DNA from: an uncultured Bacteroidales bacterium
GTDB taxonomy: Bacteria; Bacteroidota; Bacteroidia; Bacteroidales; FEN-979
Length of the DNA: 64,000 bases
Direction: 5' to 3'
Assembly (NCBI GenBank): GCA_903887775.1
Contig: CAISRB010000010.1
Coordinates: forward strand, 30,200-94,199
Shown here: piece by piece, positions 52,533-61,470 of the stretch
Position numbering within the stretch: the first letter of the stretch is position 1
Layout: every line of letters starts with the position of its first letter
Program-made: the position numbers and the translations under genes
Notes under the pieces: model-generated
Database searches by the model: none
Told to the model about the DNA's origin: nothing
What the model saw: only the letters and a program-made list of their open reading frames with translations

Positions 52533-53747
52533 ATGGAAGGGTGGAACTCATATTCTTTAGGTGAAATCTGTCAGGATATTTCTTATGGTTATACAGCAAG
52601 TGCAACCAAACGAAACACAGGGTGCAAATTTCTAAGAATTACAGACATTCAGGATGCCCACATTGATTGGGCATCCGTGCCATATTGCGAAATAACCAAA
52701 TCGGAATTCGAGAAGAATAAGTTAGAAATCGGAGATATTGTTATAGCAAGAACTGGTAATTCGACAGGAGAAACGTCCATCATAAAAGATGATATTAATG
52801 CCGTTTTTGCATCATATCTTATTCGATTTAGGATTGATAGAAAAATTGCGAATCCGTTATATGTGAGTTTTGTTTTACGAACTAATGATTGGAGAAACTT
52901 TATTGAATCAATTAAAGGTGGTTCCGCACAACCGGGTGCAAACGCCAAAATACTTTCAACTTTCGAATTAACTTGTCCACCACTCCCCTTGCAGCACCGC
53001 ATCGCTGAAATCCTTGGTGCCCTTGATGATAAAATCGAACTCAACCGCCAGATGAACCAAACGTTGGAACAGATGGCTCAGGCACTCTACAAGCATTATT
53101 TCGTGGATGATATTGACCCTGAGAATTTGCCTGAAGGGTGGAGAAACGGGAAACTTGAAGAAGTTGTTAAAATACGGGGTGGTGGAACCCCAAGCACTAT
53201 GGAATCGAAATTCTGGAATGGTTCTATCCATTGGACATCGCCAAAAGATTTAGCAAATTTAAAAAGTCCATTTCTTATTGATACGGAAAGTAAACTTACT
53301 GAACTTGGATTAAAGAAAGTATCATCGGGCCTGTTGCCTATTGGCACGGTACTTTTATCATCACGTGCTCCAATAGGTTATATTGCCATTGCAGATATTC
53401 CTGTTGCTATTAACCAAGGGTACATTGCAATTCTGCCAGATTCATCGTTTAGCCACCAATTTATATACTTCTGGCTTAAAAACAATATAGACTTAATCAT
53501 CCAATACGCTAACGGTTCGACTTTTTTGGAAATAAGTAAAAAAGCGTTCCGTGAAATTGAGTGCATTATCCCCCCAAATGAACTTATTCAAAAATTTATA
53601 GAAGCTGTTCAGCCACAATTCGATTTGATAAACAATTCCACCTACGAAATAGAAAACCTTACTCAAACCAGAGATTACCTTCTTCCCAAACTCATATCAG
53701 GCGATTTCATCCCATCCGCCCTTCAAACCATTGAACAAGCCCTATGA
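52533..53747 (+). CDS. hsdS: Type I restriction-modification system, specificity subunit HsdS
   Basis: HsdS recognises a split DNA target. The 404-residue protein has two target recognition domains, about 3-145 and 200-365. After each comes a conserved helix: LPLQHRIAEILGALDDKIELNRQMN near 151-175 (seen as RIAEILGALDDKIELN) and a weaker copy near 355-395 ending LLPKLISGDF. The second domain contains the usual GGGTPSTMESKFWNG motif. Directly preceded by the nuclease gene, it overlaps hsdR by four bases (ATGA). The two recognition domains are not similar to each other by eye. Confidence 0.95.
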   Translation: MEGWNSYSLGEICQDISYGYTASATKRNTGCKFLRITDIQDAHIDWASVPYCEITKSEFEKNKLEIGDIVIARTGNSTGETSIIKDDINAVFASYLIRFRIDRKIANPLYVSFVLRTNDWRNFIESIKGGSAQPGANAKILSTFELTCPPLPLQHRIAEILGALDDKIELNRQMNQTLEQMAQALYKHYFVDDIDPENLPEGWRNGKLEEVVKIRGGGTPSTMESKFWNGSIHWTSPKDLANLKSPFLIDTESKLTELGLKKVSSGLLPIGTVLLSSRAPIGYIAIADIPVAINQGYIAILPDSSFSHQFIYFWLKNNIDLIIQYANGSTFLEISKKAFREIECIIPPNELIQKFIEAVQPQFDLINNSTYEIENLTQTRDYLLPKLISGDFIPSALQTIEQAL

Positions 53748-56700
53748 CCCGCAATTACCTTATCGAATCGGATGTTGAAGTCGTTGCCATCGAATGGTTG
53801 AAGGCACTGGGCTATTCACATCTGCTTGGGGCGGATATTCACCGGAATTTCAAGAAGGTGGTGCTGGAAGACAGCCTGTCCTATTTCCTTTCAAGACAAT
53901 ATCCCCAGTTACCACCGGATGTGCTTTCTGACGCAATTAAACAGCTTCTGTTCAACGAAGGCGCTGACCTTGATGTCCGCAATCGATCGTTCCACCTGAA
54001 ACTCTCCAATGGCTTAAATCTGTCTTGGCTGGATAAGGATGGCAGAACCTGTGTGGAGCATATCTATCCCATCGATTACAAGAACCCGGAGAATAACCAG
54101 TTTCTTGCGGTTAACCAGTTCACGGTCGAAGGCAGGAACACCCGCCGTGCCGACCTGATTCTGTTTGTCAACGGTTTACCGCTGGTACTGTTCGAGTTTA
54201 AGAATATGTTCGATAGTTCAGCATCGGTTGACAACGCGTGGAACCAGATACAGCACTATCGCAAAGACATCCCGCAACTGTTCGAATACAATGCCATTAC
54301 GGTTATTTCCGATGGATTGAACACCTTGCACGGAATGTACAACGCCGATATGGAATGGTATACCCCCTGGAAATCGGTAGACGGGGTCAGCATTTCGGAA
54401 GACGGATTCCAGCTTCAGTCGCTTATACAGGGGTTGTTTACTAAGGAGCGTTTGCTGCAATATATCCGGTACTTCATCTTCCACGAACAGGACAAAGGAG
54501 GTTATATTAAGAAGGGAGCCAAGTACCACCAGTACTTCGGGATAAACTTTGCCGTGGAATCGACCAAGAAAGCCATCAAGCCTTTCGGCGACGGCAGGAT
54601 TGGTGTAATCTGGCATACCCAGGGCTCAGGCAAGTCCATTTCGATGGCGGTCTACACAGGCATCCTTCGCCAGATGCCGGAATTGAAGAACCCTACCATC
54701 GTGGTTCAGGTTGACCGAAATGACCTTGACCAGCAGTTATATGAGAATTTTCTGAAGGCGAAAGACCTTGTGGGTGATGTCAAACACGCCCAGAGCACCG
54801 ACGAATTAAGAAGTTTCCTCTCAGGTAGTGGTGGCGGGGTCATCTTCTCGACAATCGAGAAGTTCAGGTTGGTCGAGAATAGCAATGGCAAGGAAGCCGA
54901 ACATCCTGTTCTTTCAACACGTGAAAATATTGTTGTTCTGGCGGATGAGTGTCACCGTACCCAATACGGGTTGATTGATGGCTTTGCCAGCAATCTTCGC
55001 AGGGCATTGCCAAACGCTTCGTTTATTGGTTTTACGGGCACCCCCGTGGACACTCGGGATGCCGACACAGTCGAGGTTTTCGGGGAAATTATCCACGTTT
55101 ATGATATCCGCCAGGCAGTGGAAGACAAGGCAACCGTAAAGATTTTCTATGAACCCAGGCTCGCCAAACTCCACATTTCCAATCAGGACATCGACGAGGA
55201 AGCTGAAGAAATCACCGCCGGATTGCCCGTTAATGAAAGTAACCGGATGAAATGGGCGGCGGTGGAAGATGCGGCAGGAGCGGACGACAGAGTTAATAAG
55301 ATTGCCGAAGACATCCTGCAACATTTCAAAAGACGAACTGATACCCTGGAAGGCAAGGCGATGATTGTGTGTATGAGCCGACGGAACTGTGTAAAGCTCT
55401 ATGATGCCATTACCAAACTTCCCGATTGCCCTGAAGTTGCAGTGGTGATGACGGGAAACATCGGCAAAGACCCGCAGGAGTGGAACAAGCATTTTCGAAC
55501 CAAAGACCAGCACGAAGCTATCAAGAAGAGATTCAAGAACCCCGAAGACCCCCTGAAAATTGTCATTGTCCGGGATATGTGGCTAACGGGCTTTGATGCC
55601 CCCTGCCTTCATACGATGTATGTGGATAAGATAATGCAAGACCACAACCTGATGCAGGCCATTGCAAGGGTGAACCGGGTATTCAGGGATAAGCCCAACG
55701 GACTCATTGTCGATTACATCGGCATTGGCGATAAGCTGAAGGATGCCACGACTAAATACACAGGTGGTGGTGGGAAGGGAAAGCCAACCATCGATTTGGA
55801 TGCCGGGTATCATGAATTGCTTGAAATCGTCGGACAGTTGAAGGGATTTCTCCCCGCAGTGTTTGATTATTCCGGGTGGAAAGGTCTGGACAATGCCAGC
55901 AAATTTCTGCTTGTGAGTAGTGCCCTTAATCATATTGTTAAGGATGACCAGCAATGCCAGGACTTCCAGTTAGCCGAGAAAAGGATGAGCGCGCTGGTTC
56001 CGATTATCAAGTCTCATCCGCAGATACCCGAAATTTCTACAGACATTCTGTTTTTCCAGCACCTTGGCGTGGCTGTCGGAAAGGTAAAGAATCCACCACG
56101 GGCAACAAGGGTCAAGGCTGAGCAGATAAAGGAGCTTATCCACCGTAGCATCGAATCGGACGATATTATAGATATATATGCAATGGCGGGCATCGAAAAG
56201 CCCGATATCTCCATTTTAAATGATGAATTTCTGCTTGGAGCCCGGCAGCAGAAATCAGGTCTGGATATCAAGATTGAGATAATGCGCCAGATTCTCAACA
56301 ACGAAATCAAGCTGCGCAGGTACAAGAACATCGTCAAGTACACGTCCCTGAAGGAAGCCATCGAGAAAATCATTATCCGGTACCACGAAAACGCCATTGA
56401 CAGTTACACCACCATTGCAGAACTGGTCAAACAGGCAAAGGAAATAACTGAAGAAGATTCCCGGGCAAATCAGCTTGGGCTTTCGGAAGAAGAACTGGCA
56501 TTCTACGAAATCCTTGCCAAACACCAGAAAGCTATTACGGATAATAAGATAATCTCTGAACTGGTAAAGCAAATAGTCCAATCCATCAAGAAAAACCTTC
56601 AGGTGGACTGGTATAAAAAGCCCGATGCCAAAGCCCAGATGATGCTGTCGGTGAAGAAGACTTTGCGGGGTAAGATTACCCTTGAAGAACTTAACGTGGT

Positions 56701-56764
56701 GATGGACGAGATAATGGAGCAGGCTACCGAAAGGTACAGGGAGTGGAGTGCAAACGTCGCCTAA
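53744..56764 (+). CDS. hsdR: Type I restriction-modification system, endonuclease/translocase subunit HsdR
   Basis: HsdR translocates DNA with ATP and cuts it. The 1006-residue protein has the N-terminal PDDEXK nuclease with RADLILFVNGLPLVLFEFKN near 134-152. It has the SF2 motor with Walker A TQGSGKS near 291, the DEAD-type box LADECHRTQYG near 396, motif III FTGTPVDT near 431 and motif VI QAIARVNRVFRD near 642. The helical C-terminal part (about 800-1006) docks on HsdM. The gene appears intact. A perfect small inverted repeat at 56837 and a stronger hairpin at 56872 follow. Confidence 0.97.
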   Translation: MTRNYLIESDVEVVAIEWLKALGYSHLLGADIHRNFKKVVLEDSLSYFLSRQYPQLPPDVLSDAIKQLLFNEGADLDVRNRSFHLKLSNGLNLSWLDKDGRTCVEHIYPIDYKNPENNQFLAVNQFTVEGRNTRRADLILFVNGLPLVLFEFKNMFDSSASVDNAWNQIQHYRKDIPQLFEYNAITVISDGLNTLHGMYNADMEWYTPWKSVDGVSISEDGFQLQSLIQGLFTKERLLQYIRYFIFHEQDKGGYIKKGAKYHQYFGINFAVESTKKAIKPFGDGRIGVIWHTQGSGKSISMAVYTGILRQMPELKNPTIVVQVDRNDLDQQLYENFLKAKDLVGDVKHAQSTDELRSFLSGSGGGVIFSTIEKFRLVENSNGKEAEHPVLSTRENIVVLADECHRTQYGLIDGFASNLRRALPNASFIGFTGTPVDTRDADTVEVFGEIIHVYDIRQAVEDKATVKIFYEPRLAKLHISNQDIDEEAEEITAGLPVNESNRMKWAAVEDAAGADDRVNKIAEDILQHFKRRTDTLEGKAMIVCMSRRNCVKLYDAITKLPDCPEVAVVMTGNIGKDPQEWNKHFRTKDQHEAIKKRFKNPEDPLKIVIVRDMWLTGFDAPCLHTMYVDKIMQDHNLMQAIARVNRVFRDKPNGLIVDYIGIGDKLKDATTKYTGGGGKGKPTIDLDAGYHELLEIVGQLKGFLPAVFDYSGWKGLDNASKFLLVSSALNHIVKDDQQCQDFQLAEKRMSALVPIIKSHPQIPEISTDILFFQHLGVAVGKVKNPPRATRVKAEQIKELIHRSIESDDIIDIYAMAGIEKPDISILNDEFLLGARQQKSGLDIKIEIMRQILNNEIKLRRYKNIVKYTSLKEAIEKIIIRYHENAIDSYTTIAELVKQAKEITEEDSRANQLGLSEEELAFYEILAKHQKAITDNKIISELVKQIVQSIKKNLQVDWYKKPDAKAQMMLSVKKTLRGKITLEELNVVMDEIMEQATERYREWSANVA

Positions 56765-56836
56765 AATACTGAAAACAAATACAATTTATATGACAAAACT
56801 TGTTAACCCCGAGCGTATATCACTGAATACTTCCAC

Positions 56837-56854
56837 ATTTTGTGTCCACAAAAT
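56837..56854 (+). other. Small inverted repeat downstream of hsdR
   Basis: ATTTTGTG-TC-CACAAAAT has 8-bp perfect arms and a two-base centre. It might be a weak terminator or a protein-binding site. Confidence 0.35.
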
Positions 56855-56871
56855 TTGACTTTTCTTTGGCT

Positions 56872-56911
56872 ATAAAAAATGAACCCACCAGTAAATTCGG
56901 GTGGGTTCTTG
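56872..56911 (-). terminator. Terminator between hsdR and the tRNA genes
   Basis: GAACCCACC (56881-56889) and GGTGGGTTC (56900-56908) form a 9-bp stem. The minus-strand 3' side runs into ATTTTTTATA, which suits the tRNA unit best. It may also stop hsdR transcription on the plus strand. Confidence 0.65.
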
Positions 56912-56920
56912 TTTAACTTG

Positions 56921-56995
56921 TCGGGGTAGCAGGATTCGAACCTGCGACCCCCTGGTCCCAAACCAGGTGCGCTAGCCAGGCTGCGCTATACCCCG
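56921..56995 (-). tRNA. tRNA-Pro (anticodon TGG)
   Basis: The minus strand folds as a tRNA: acceptor CGGGGTA/TACCCCG, anticodon arm CCTGG-TTTGGGA-CCAGG with anticodon TGG, T-arm GGTTCGAATCC, discriminator A. The CCA end is not encoded. Confidence 0.96.
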
Positions 56996-57011
56996 ATAGT
57001 TGTACGCCTTT

Positions 57012-57099
<88 letters not shown>

Positions 57100-57121
57100 G
57101 GGTAATACTGAAAACGGGCTG

Positions 57122-57129
57122 CAAAGGTA
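57122..57129 (-). promoter_or_regulatory. -7 box of the tRNA-Ser/tRNA-Pro unit
   Basis: The minus strand reads TACCTTTG (full TAnnTTTG match), 23 bases upstream of the tRNA-Ser 5' end. Confidence 0.6.
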
Positions 57130-57161
57130 GAAATTCCTGCCATCTCAGCAAAAAAAAATTA

Positions 57162-57169
57162 TATCTTTG
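57162..57169 (+). promoter_or_regulatory. -7 box of the aconitase-like gene
   Basis: TATCTTTG fits TAnnTTTG and lies 25 bases before ATG 57194. It is divergent from the tRNA promoter 33 bases away. Confidence 0.55.
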
Positions 57170-57193
57170 TCTTAAACTCATAAAACGCTCAAT

Positions 57194-58969
57194 ATGAAAG
57201 GAAGAACTTTTGCTGAAAAGATTTTCAAAGCCGAAACAGGGGCTATTGTCTTTGCTAAACCCGACATAATTCTTTCGCACGACAATACATCAAGCATTTT
57301 CAGTACATTTAAGAAAATGGGTGGTGAAAAACTTTTTAACCCCGACACCCTCCTTATAACCCTTGATCATAACGCCCCTCCTACCAATTCGAAACTCGCC
57401 AATGACTACCAGGTCATACGCGATCTGGTCGAAAAATCAGGGATCAAAAAGTTTCACGATGCAGGTGACGGAATTTGTCATCAGCTGATGTCGCTCTATG
57501 CCCGGCCTAAAATGATCATCGTAGGCAGCGACAGCCATACCAGTACAGCCGGTGCGTTTAACGCATTTGCTGCAGGGATTGACCGTACCGAAACTGCCGG
57601 CCTCTGGAAACAGGGAGAAACCTGGTTCCGTGTACCGGAATCGGTTAAGATCACCCTCACCGGCAAGCTCGCTAAAAGCGTCTATGCAAAAGACCTGGCT
57701 CTCTGGATCATCGGCATGATTGGCTCAAGCGGTGCCGACTATATGTCGATCGAATATCATGGCGAAGGCGTTACAACTCTCACTATTTCGGATCGCATGG
57801 TCCTTTCAAACCTCGCATCCGAAATGGGTGCGAAAAATGCAGTATTCCCGGCCGACGAGGTGCTTGAAGCCTGGTTAGGTCAAAAAACCGAAGGCCTCTG
57901 GGCCGACCCTGATGCCACTTATCTCAGGGAAATCAGCATTAACCTCAATGATGTTTTCCCGGTTGTTGCTGCTCCTCACCATGTCGACAATGTTAAAGCT
58001 GTTTCAGAAGTACAGGGTGTAAAGATTGATGAAGCCCTTATAGGAACCTGTACAAACGGCCGCCTTGAAGATCTCCGTGAAGCTGCTGCCGTTCTGAAAG
58101 GGAAGAAGGTCGCAAAATTCATGCAGCTTCTCATTATTCCTGCTTCGAAAGAAATCTTCAAGCAGGCAATGAAGGAAGGTCTTATAGATATTTTCATGGA
58201 TGCGGGAGGGAATGTACTGGCTTCGTCCTGCGGGCCCTGCCTCGGAACGGGACAAGGCATTCCGGCCGACAATTACAATGTAATCTCTACAGCCAACAGG
58301 AACTTCAAGGGAAGAATGGGCAACAACAATTCCAATGTTTACCTGGCCTCTCCGGCCACAGTCGCGATGTCGGCCATTGCCGGCGAAATTACCGATCCCC
58401 GCGGAGCCGGGGCAAACGACAAATTCCCCTACCATGCACCACAAAGCTCAAAGGTCGATATCAGAGAAGGCGAAGACCGCTTTGCGAGGGATACATGGAA
58501 CTATTCGGATGTTGACAATCTCAATACAGACCAGATGTTCGCCGGTAACCTCACCTATAATGTGCAGAGTTCCGAACCCGATAAGATCATGCCTCACCTG
58601 TTCAAGGGATTTGACAACAGCTTTGCCGAAAGGGTCAAAGCAGGCGATATTATCATGGCCGGGGCTAACTTCGGATGCGGAAGTTCACGTGAACACCCTT
58701 CGGTAGGCCTCGCTTTTGCAGGAATAAAAGCTGTAATCTGTAAGTCGGTAAACCGTATATTCTACCGGTCATCAGTGAACCAGGGGCTGCCGATCCTCCT
58801 GGTCCCCGGGGCAGTTGATGCCTATAAACAAGGCGATGAGGTGAAAGTCGATTTTGAAAAAGGCCTGGTTTATGTAAACTCAAAACCATTCAGCTTTTCA
58901 GCCCTGCCCGATAAACTCATGGAGATCTTCAAAGCGAAAGGCCTTGTGAATTATGTAAAAAATAAATGA
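57194..58969 (+). CDS. Aconitase family protein, fused LeuC-like and LeuD-like domains
   Basis: The 591-residue protein has the large-subunit domain (about 1-420) with cluster ligands in IGTCTNGRLEDLR near 280 and SSCGPCLGTG near 343-352. The swivelling small-subunit domain has MAGANFGCGSSREHPS near 490-505. The early GSDSHTSTAGAFNAFA and IGTCTNG motifs are shared by aconitases, homoaconitases and isopropylmalate dehydratases. At ~590 residues it is far shorter than AcnA or AcnB and equals LeuC plus LeuD. It best fits the short 'Aquifex-type' aconitate hydratase, which is known from other anaerobes. No other leu or TCA genes are adjacent. It overlaps the next gene by four bases. Confidence 0.85.
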   Translation: MKGRTFAEKIFKAETGAIVFAKPDIILSHDNTSSIFSTFKKMGGEKLFNPDTLLITLDHNAPPTNSKLANDYQVIRDLVEKSGIKKFHDAGDGICHQLMSLYARPKMIIVGSDSHTSTAGAFNAFAAGIDRTETAGLWKQGETWFRVPESVKITLTGKLAKSVYAKDLALWIIGMIGSSGADYMSIEYHGEGVTTLTISDRMVLSNLASEMGAKNAVFPADEVLEAWLGQKTEGLWADPDATYLREISINLNDVFPVVAAPHHVDNVKAVSEVQGVKIDEALIGTCTNGRLEDLREAAAVLKGKKVAKFMQLLIIPASKEIFKQAMKEGLIDIFMDAGGNVLASSCGPCLGTGQGIPADNYNVISTANRNFKGRMGNNNSNVYLASPATVAMSAIAGEITDPRGAGANDKFPYHAPQSSKVDIREGEDRFARDTWNYSDVDNLNTDQMFAGNLTYNVQSSEPDKIMPHLFKGFDNSFAERVKAGDIIMAGANFGCGSSREHPSVGLAFAGIKAVICKSVNRIFYRSSVNQGLPILLVPGAVDAYKQGDEVKVDFEKGLVYVNSKPFSFSALPDKLMEIFKAKGLVNYVKNK

Positions 58970-60270
58970 GAAAGATCATTCTCCCGGCGCTTTTCCTTTT
59001 GGGTATCCTTGCATTGATCCTTATTCTGACATCCTTTTTCCCAAAATACCTGGGAGGCCTGATATTTCTTGCGATATTCCTGATCGGAGACCTGGCCTTA
59101 TGGCTCTCGGTGCGGAAATGGATCAAACATCGGGCTGCACCGCTGAAGTTACTCCTTGCAGCCTTATACTGGCTGCCGGCTGTGAGCCTGTTTGGCCTGG
59201 TGATCTTCGGGTTCATTGTTCCTTTCATATTCTGGAATGTTACGGTCAAGGCCATATTGATGAGCCTGCTGATGATGACCATAGTGGCTAAAATGATACC
59301 TCTGGCCGTTTCCCTTATAAGCAGGCTGGCCGGCCTTATAATTTCCCGGCTGTTTAAAGTTAAAGCCACCTGGCTGCGTTGGGTCGACCTTTCAGCCTGG
59401 ATAATCGGGGGAATGTTCTGGATTTTACTCCTGCTTGGAATGATCACCTGGGTCTATGATTTTAAAGTAACGACTGTGGATTTCAGCTCACGAAAGATCC
59501 CCGGGTCATTCAGTAATTTCAGGATAGTTCAGTTCTCGGATGTTCATCTCGGCAACTGGACCTGCCGGGAGAAGCTGGCGGAAGTGGTTGACAGGATCAA
59601 TGCACTCAAACCCGACCTGATCGTCTTTACAGGTGATATGTTCACATTCTCCACGGCGGAAGGCCGGGATTTTATTCCGTATTTTAAAAAGCTGCATGCC
59701 CCATCCGGTGTTTTTGCCATAATGGGAAACCACGATTACGGAGATTATGTAAAATGGGAGTCATCCCTTGCAAAACATCAGAATCTCGAGGATCTCAGGA
59801 CGTTTTACTCCGAACTGGGATGGAAACTGTTGCTTAATAAATCGGCTGTGATCCGGTCAGGCAGCGACAGCATTACAATTATCGGGGTCGAGAACTGGGG
59901 AGCCACGAGGAGGTTTCAGAGATATGGCGACATCGTCAGAGCCGAAAAAGGCATCAGCAAATCGGGGTTCAAAGTCCTGCTTTCTCACGACCCCTCTTAC
60001 TGGGACAGCATTATCAGTAAAAAGCATCCTGAAATAGATCTTACCCTCTCGGGGCATACACATGGCGGGCAGTTCGGTATAGAAAGCGGGGCCCTGAGAT
60101 GGAGCATACTCTCCTCATCGAATCATTTCTGGGGCGGATTATATACCAGGAACAAAGACGGGTTGAGCTCTGCTTTATATGTCAACAGGGGCCTTGGCAC
60201 GGTCGGTTATGCCGGAAGAGTAGGAATAAAGCCTGAAATCACACTGATCATTCTGCACCCGCTGCATTGA
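58966..60270 (+). CDS. Membrane-bound metallophosphoesterase (YkuE/UDP-diacylglucosamine-hydrolase-like class)
   Basis: The 434-residue protein has about five membrane helices in the first ~160 residues. A calcineurin-like phosphoesterase domain follows with all metal motifs: QFSDVHLGNW near 187, FTGDMFTF near 223, MGNHDYGDY near 255, LLSHDPSYW near 342 and SGHTHGGQFG near 364-373. Such proteins hydrolyse phosphodiesters or lipid-linked phosphates at the membrane, and the substrate is unknown. It starts within the stop of the aconitase gene (ATGA), so the two are co-translated. It is convergent with the cysteine-synthase-like gene. Confidence 0.92.
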   Translation: MRKIILPALFLLGILALILILTSFFPKYLGGLIFLAIFLIGDLALWLSVRKWIKHRAAPLKLLLAALYWLPAVSLFGLVIFGFIVPFIFWNVTVKAILMSLLMMTIVAKMIPLAVSLISRLAGLIISRLFKVKATWLRWVDLSAWIIGGMFWILLLLGMITWVYDFKVTTVDFSSRKIPGSFSNFRIVQFSDVHLGNWTCREKLAEVVDRINALKPDLIVFTGDMFTFSTAEGRDFIPYFKKLHAPSGVFAIMGNHDYGDYVKWESSLAKHQNLEDLRTFYSELGWKLLLNKSAVIRSGSDSITIIGVENWGATRRFQRYGDIVRAEKGISKSGFKVLLSHDPSYWDSIISKKHPEIDLTLSGHTHGGQFGIESGALRWSILSSSNHFWGGLYTRNKDGLSSALYVNRGLGTVGYAGRVGIKPEITLIILHPLH

Positions 60271-60304
60271 TATGCGAAGGGTCTGTACCTTTTAATGCCT
60301 GGCT

Positions 60305-61408
60305 TCAGACCTGCTTGGTTCTTGTATAAGGCTTGATCTCGCATTCGAACATATCGCAGCAATTATCGCAAACCCGCTTATACACCTTAAAATTGATCAG
60401 TTCCACCTCCGGGCTTTCATAGTCTGACCTTACAGGTTCCTCACGCATCAGATCCGTGCTGAGATATTTTTTATTACAATCGGCGAAAACGGTTACCACT
60501 TTCGCTTCAGGCCCCATGCTGTTTTGCACCTGCAATGCTCCAAGGAAATTGGCGCCTGATGAAATTCCAACTGCCAGTCCCAGCTGCCTGGCAAGTTTCT
60601 GGGCCATGATGATCGAATCACCGTCAGGAACTGCAATGATCCGGTCCAGCTGTTCAAGCTTGACCAGGGCAGGCACAAATTCATCCGAGATTCCCTGAAT
60701 ACGGTGGGATCCGACTTTATGGCCTGTCGACATCGTGGGAGACTCAGCCGGTTCAAGGGGATGAATTTTTATTTCAGGGTTCATTTGCCTGAGAAACCTG
60801 CCAACACCCATCACAGTGCCGCCGGTACCTACACCCGCGACGAAAGCATCGGGTGTAATTCCATGATATGTAAGCTGGCTCCAGATCTCAGGTCCGGTAG
60901 TTCTCTCATGAGCCTGGGCATTAGCTTCATTAGAGAACTGCTGAGGAAGAAAGATGTTTGCTTCCCTGGATGCAATTTCTTCAGAAAGCTTTATACTGCC
61001 CAGAAAGCCTCCCTGCTCTTTTGAAATCGGAATGATTTCAGCCCCGAAGCTGTTTATAATATCAACACGCTCCTTGCTCATCCAGTCGGGCATGATGATC
61101 CTTACTTTATGACCCAGGGCCCTGCCGATGGCAGAAAAGGAAATTCCGGTATTTCCGCTGGTCGCTTCAACAATGGTGTCCTCCGGTTTGATGCGGCCTT
61201 CATGATAGGCTTTCTCAATGATATACAGGGCCATCCTGTCTTTGATACTTCCGGTAATATTAAAATGCTCCGATTTAGCGTAAATTGTCCGCTTTTGGCC
61301 TTTATAAATAAAGTTAATGACCAGTAAGGGAGAGTTGCCGATGAGCCGCCAGAGATCTTTGAACCTCAAACGGAAATCATTGTTGGCATAAATATTCATG
61401 ATTGGCAT
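60305..61408 (-). CDS. Cysteine-synthase-family PLP enzyme with cysteine-rich C-terminal tail
   Basis: The 367-residue fold type II enzyme has the Schiff-base lysine K56 in [12 protein letters not shown], the substrate loop [13 protein letters not shown] near 83-95, and the phosphate-binding [10 protein letters not shown] near 195-204. This matches CysK/CysM and cystathionine-beta-synthase-like enzymes. Compared with CysK (~310) it is longer: the last ~45 residues contain [12 protein letters not shown], four cysteines in ten positions that could bind metal or act in redox control. A second ATG at 61397-61399 is a possible start. The true reaction (cysteine, cystathionine or another beta-replacement) cannot be read from the sequence. 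Confidence 0.85.
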   Translation of the reverse strand: MPIMNIYANNDFRLRFKDLWRLIGNSPLLVINFIYKGQKRTIYAKSEHFNITGSIKDRMALYIIEKAYHEGRIKPEDTIVEATSGNTGISFSAIGRALGHKVRIIMPDWMSKERVDIINSFGAEIIPISKEQGGFLGSIKLSEEIASREANIFLPQQFSNEANAQAHERTTGPEIWSQLTYHGITPDAFVAGVGTGGTVMGVGRFLRQMNPEIKIHPLEPAESPTMSTGHKVGSHRIQGISDEFVPALVKLEQLDRIIAVPDGDSIIMAQKLARQLGLAVGISSGANFLGALQVQNSMGPEAKVVTVFADCNKKYLSTDLMREEPVRSDYESPEVELINFKVYKRVCDNCCDMFECEIKPYTRTKQV

Positions 61409-61470
61409 AAAGCAGGAATAAAAGAGATCAAACAGCTCAAAAAGATGCTGTAAAAATAAAAAAAAATCTC

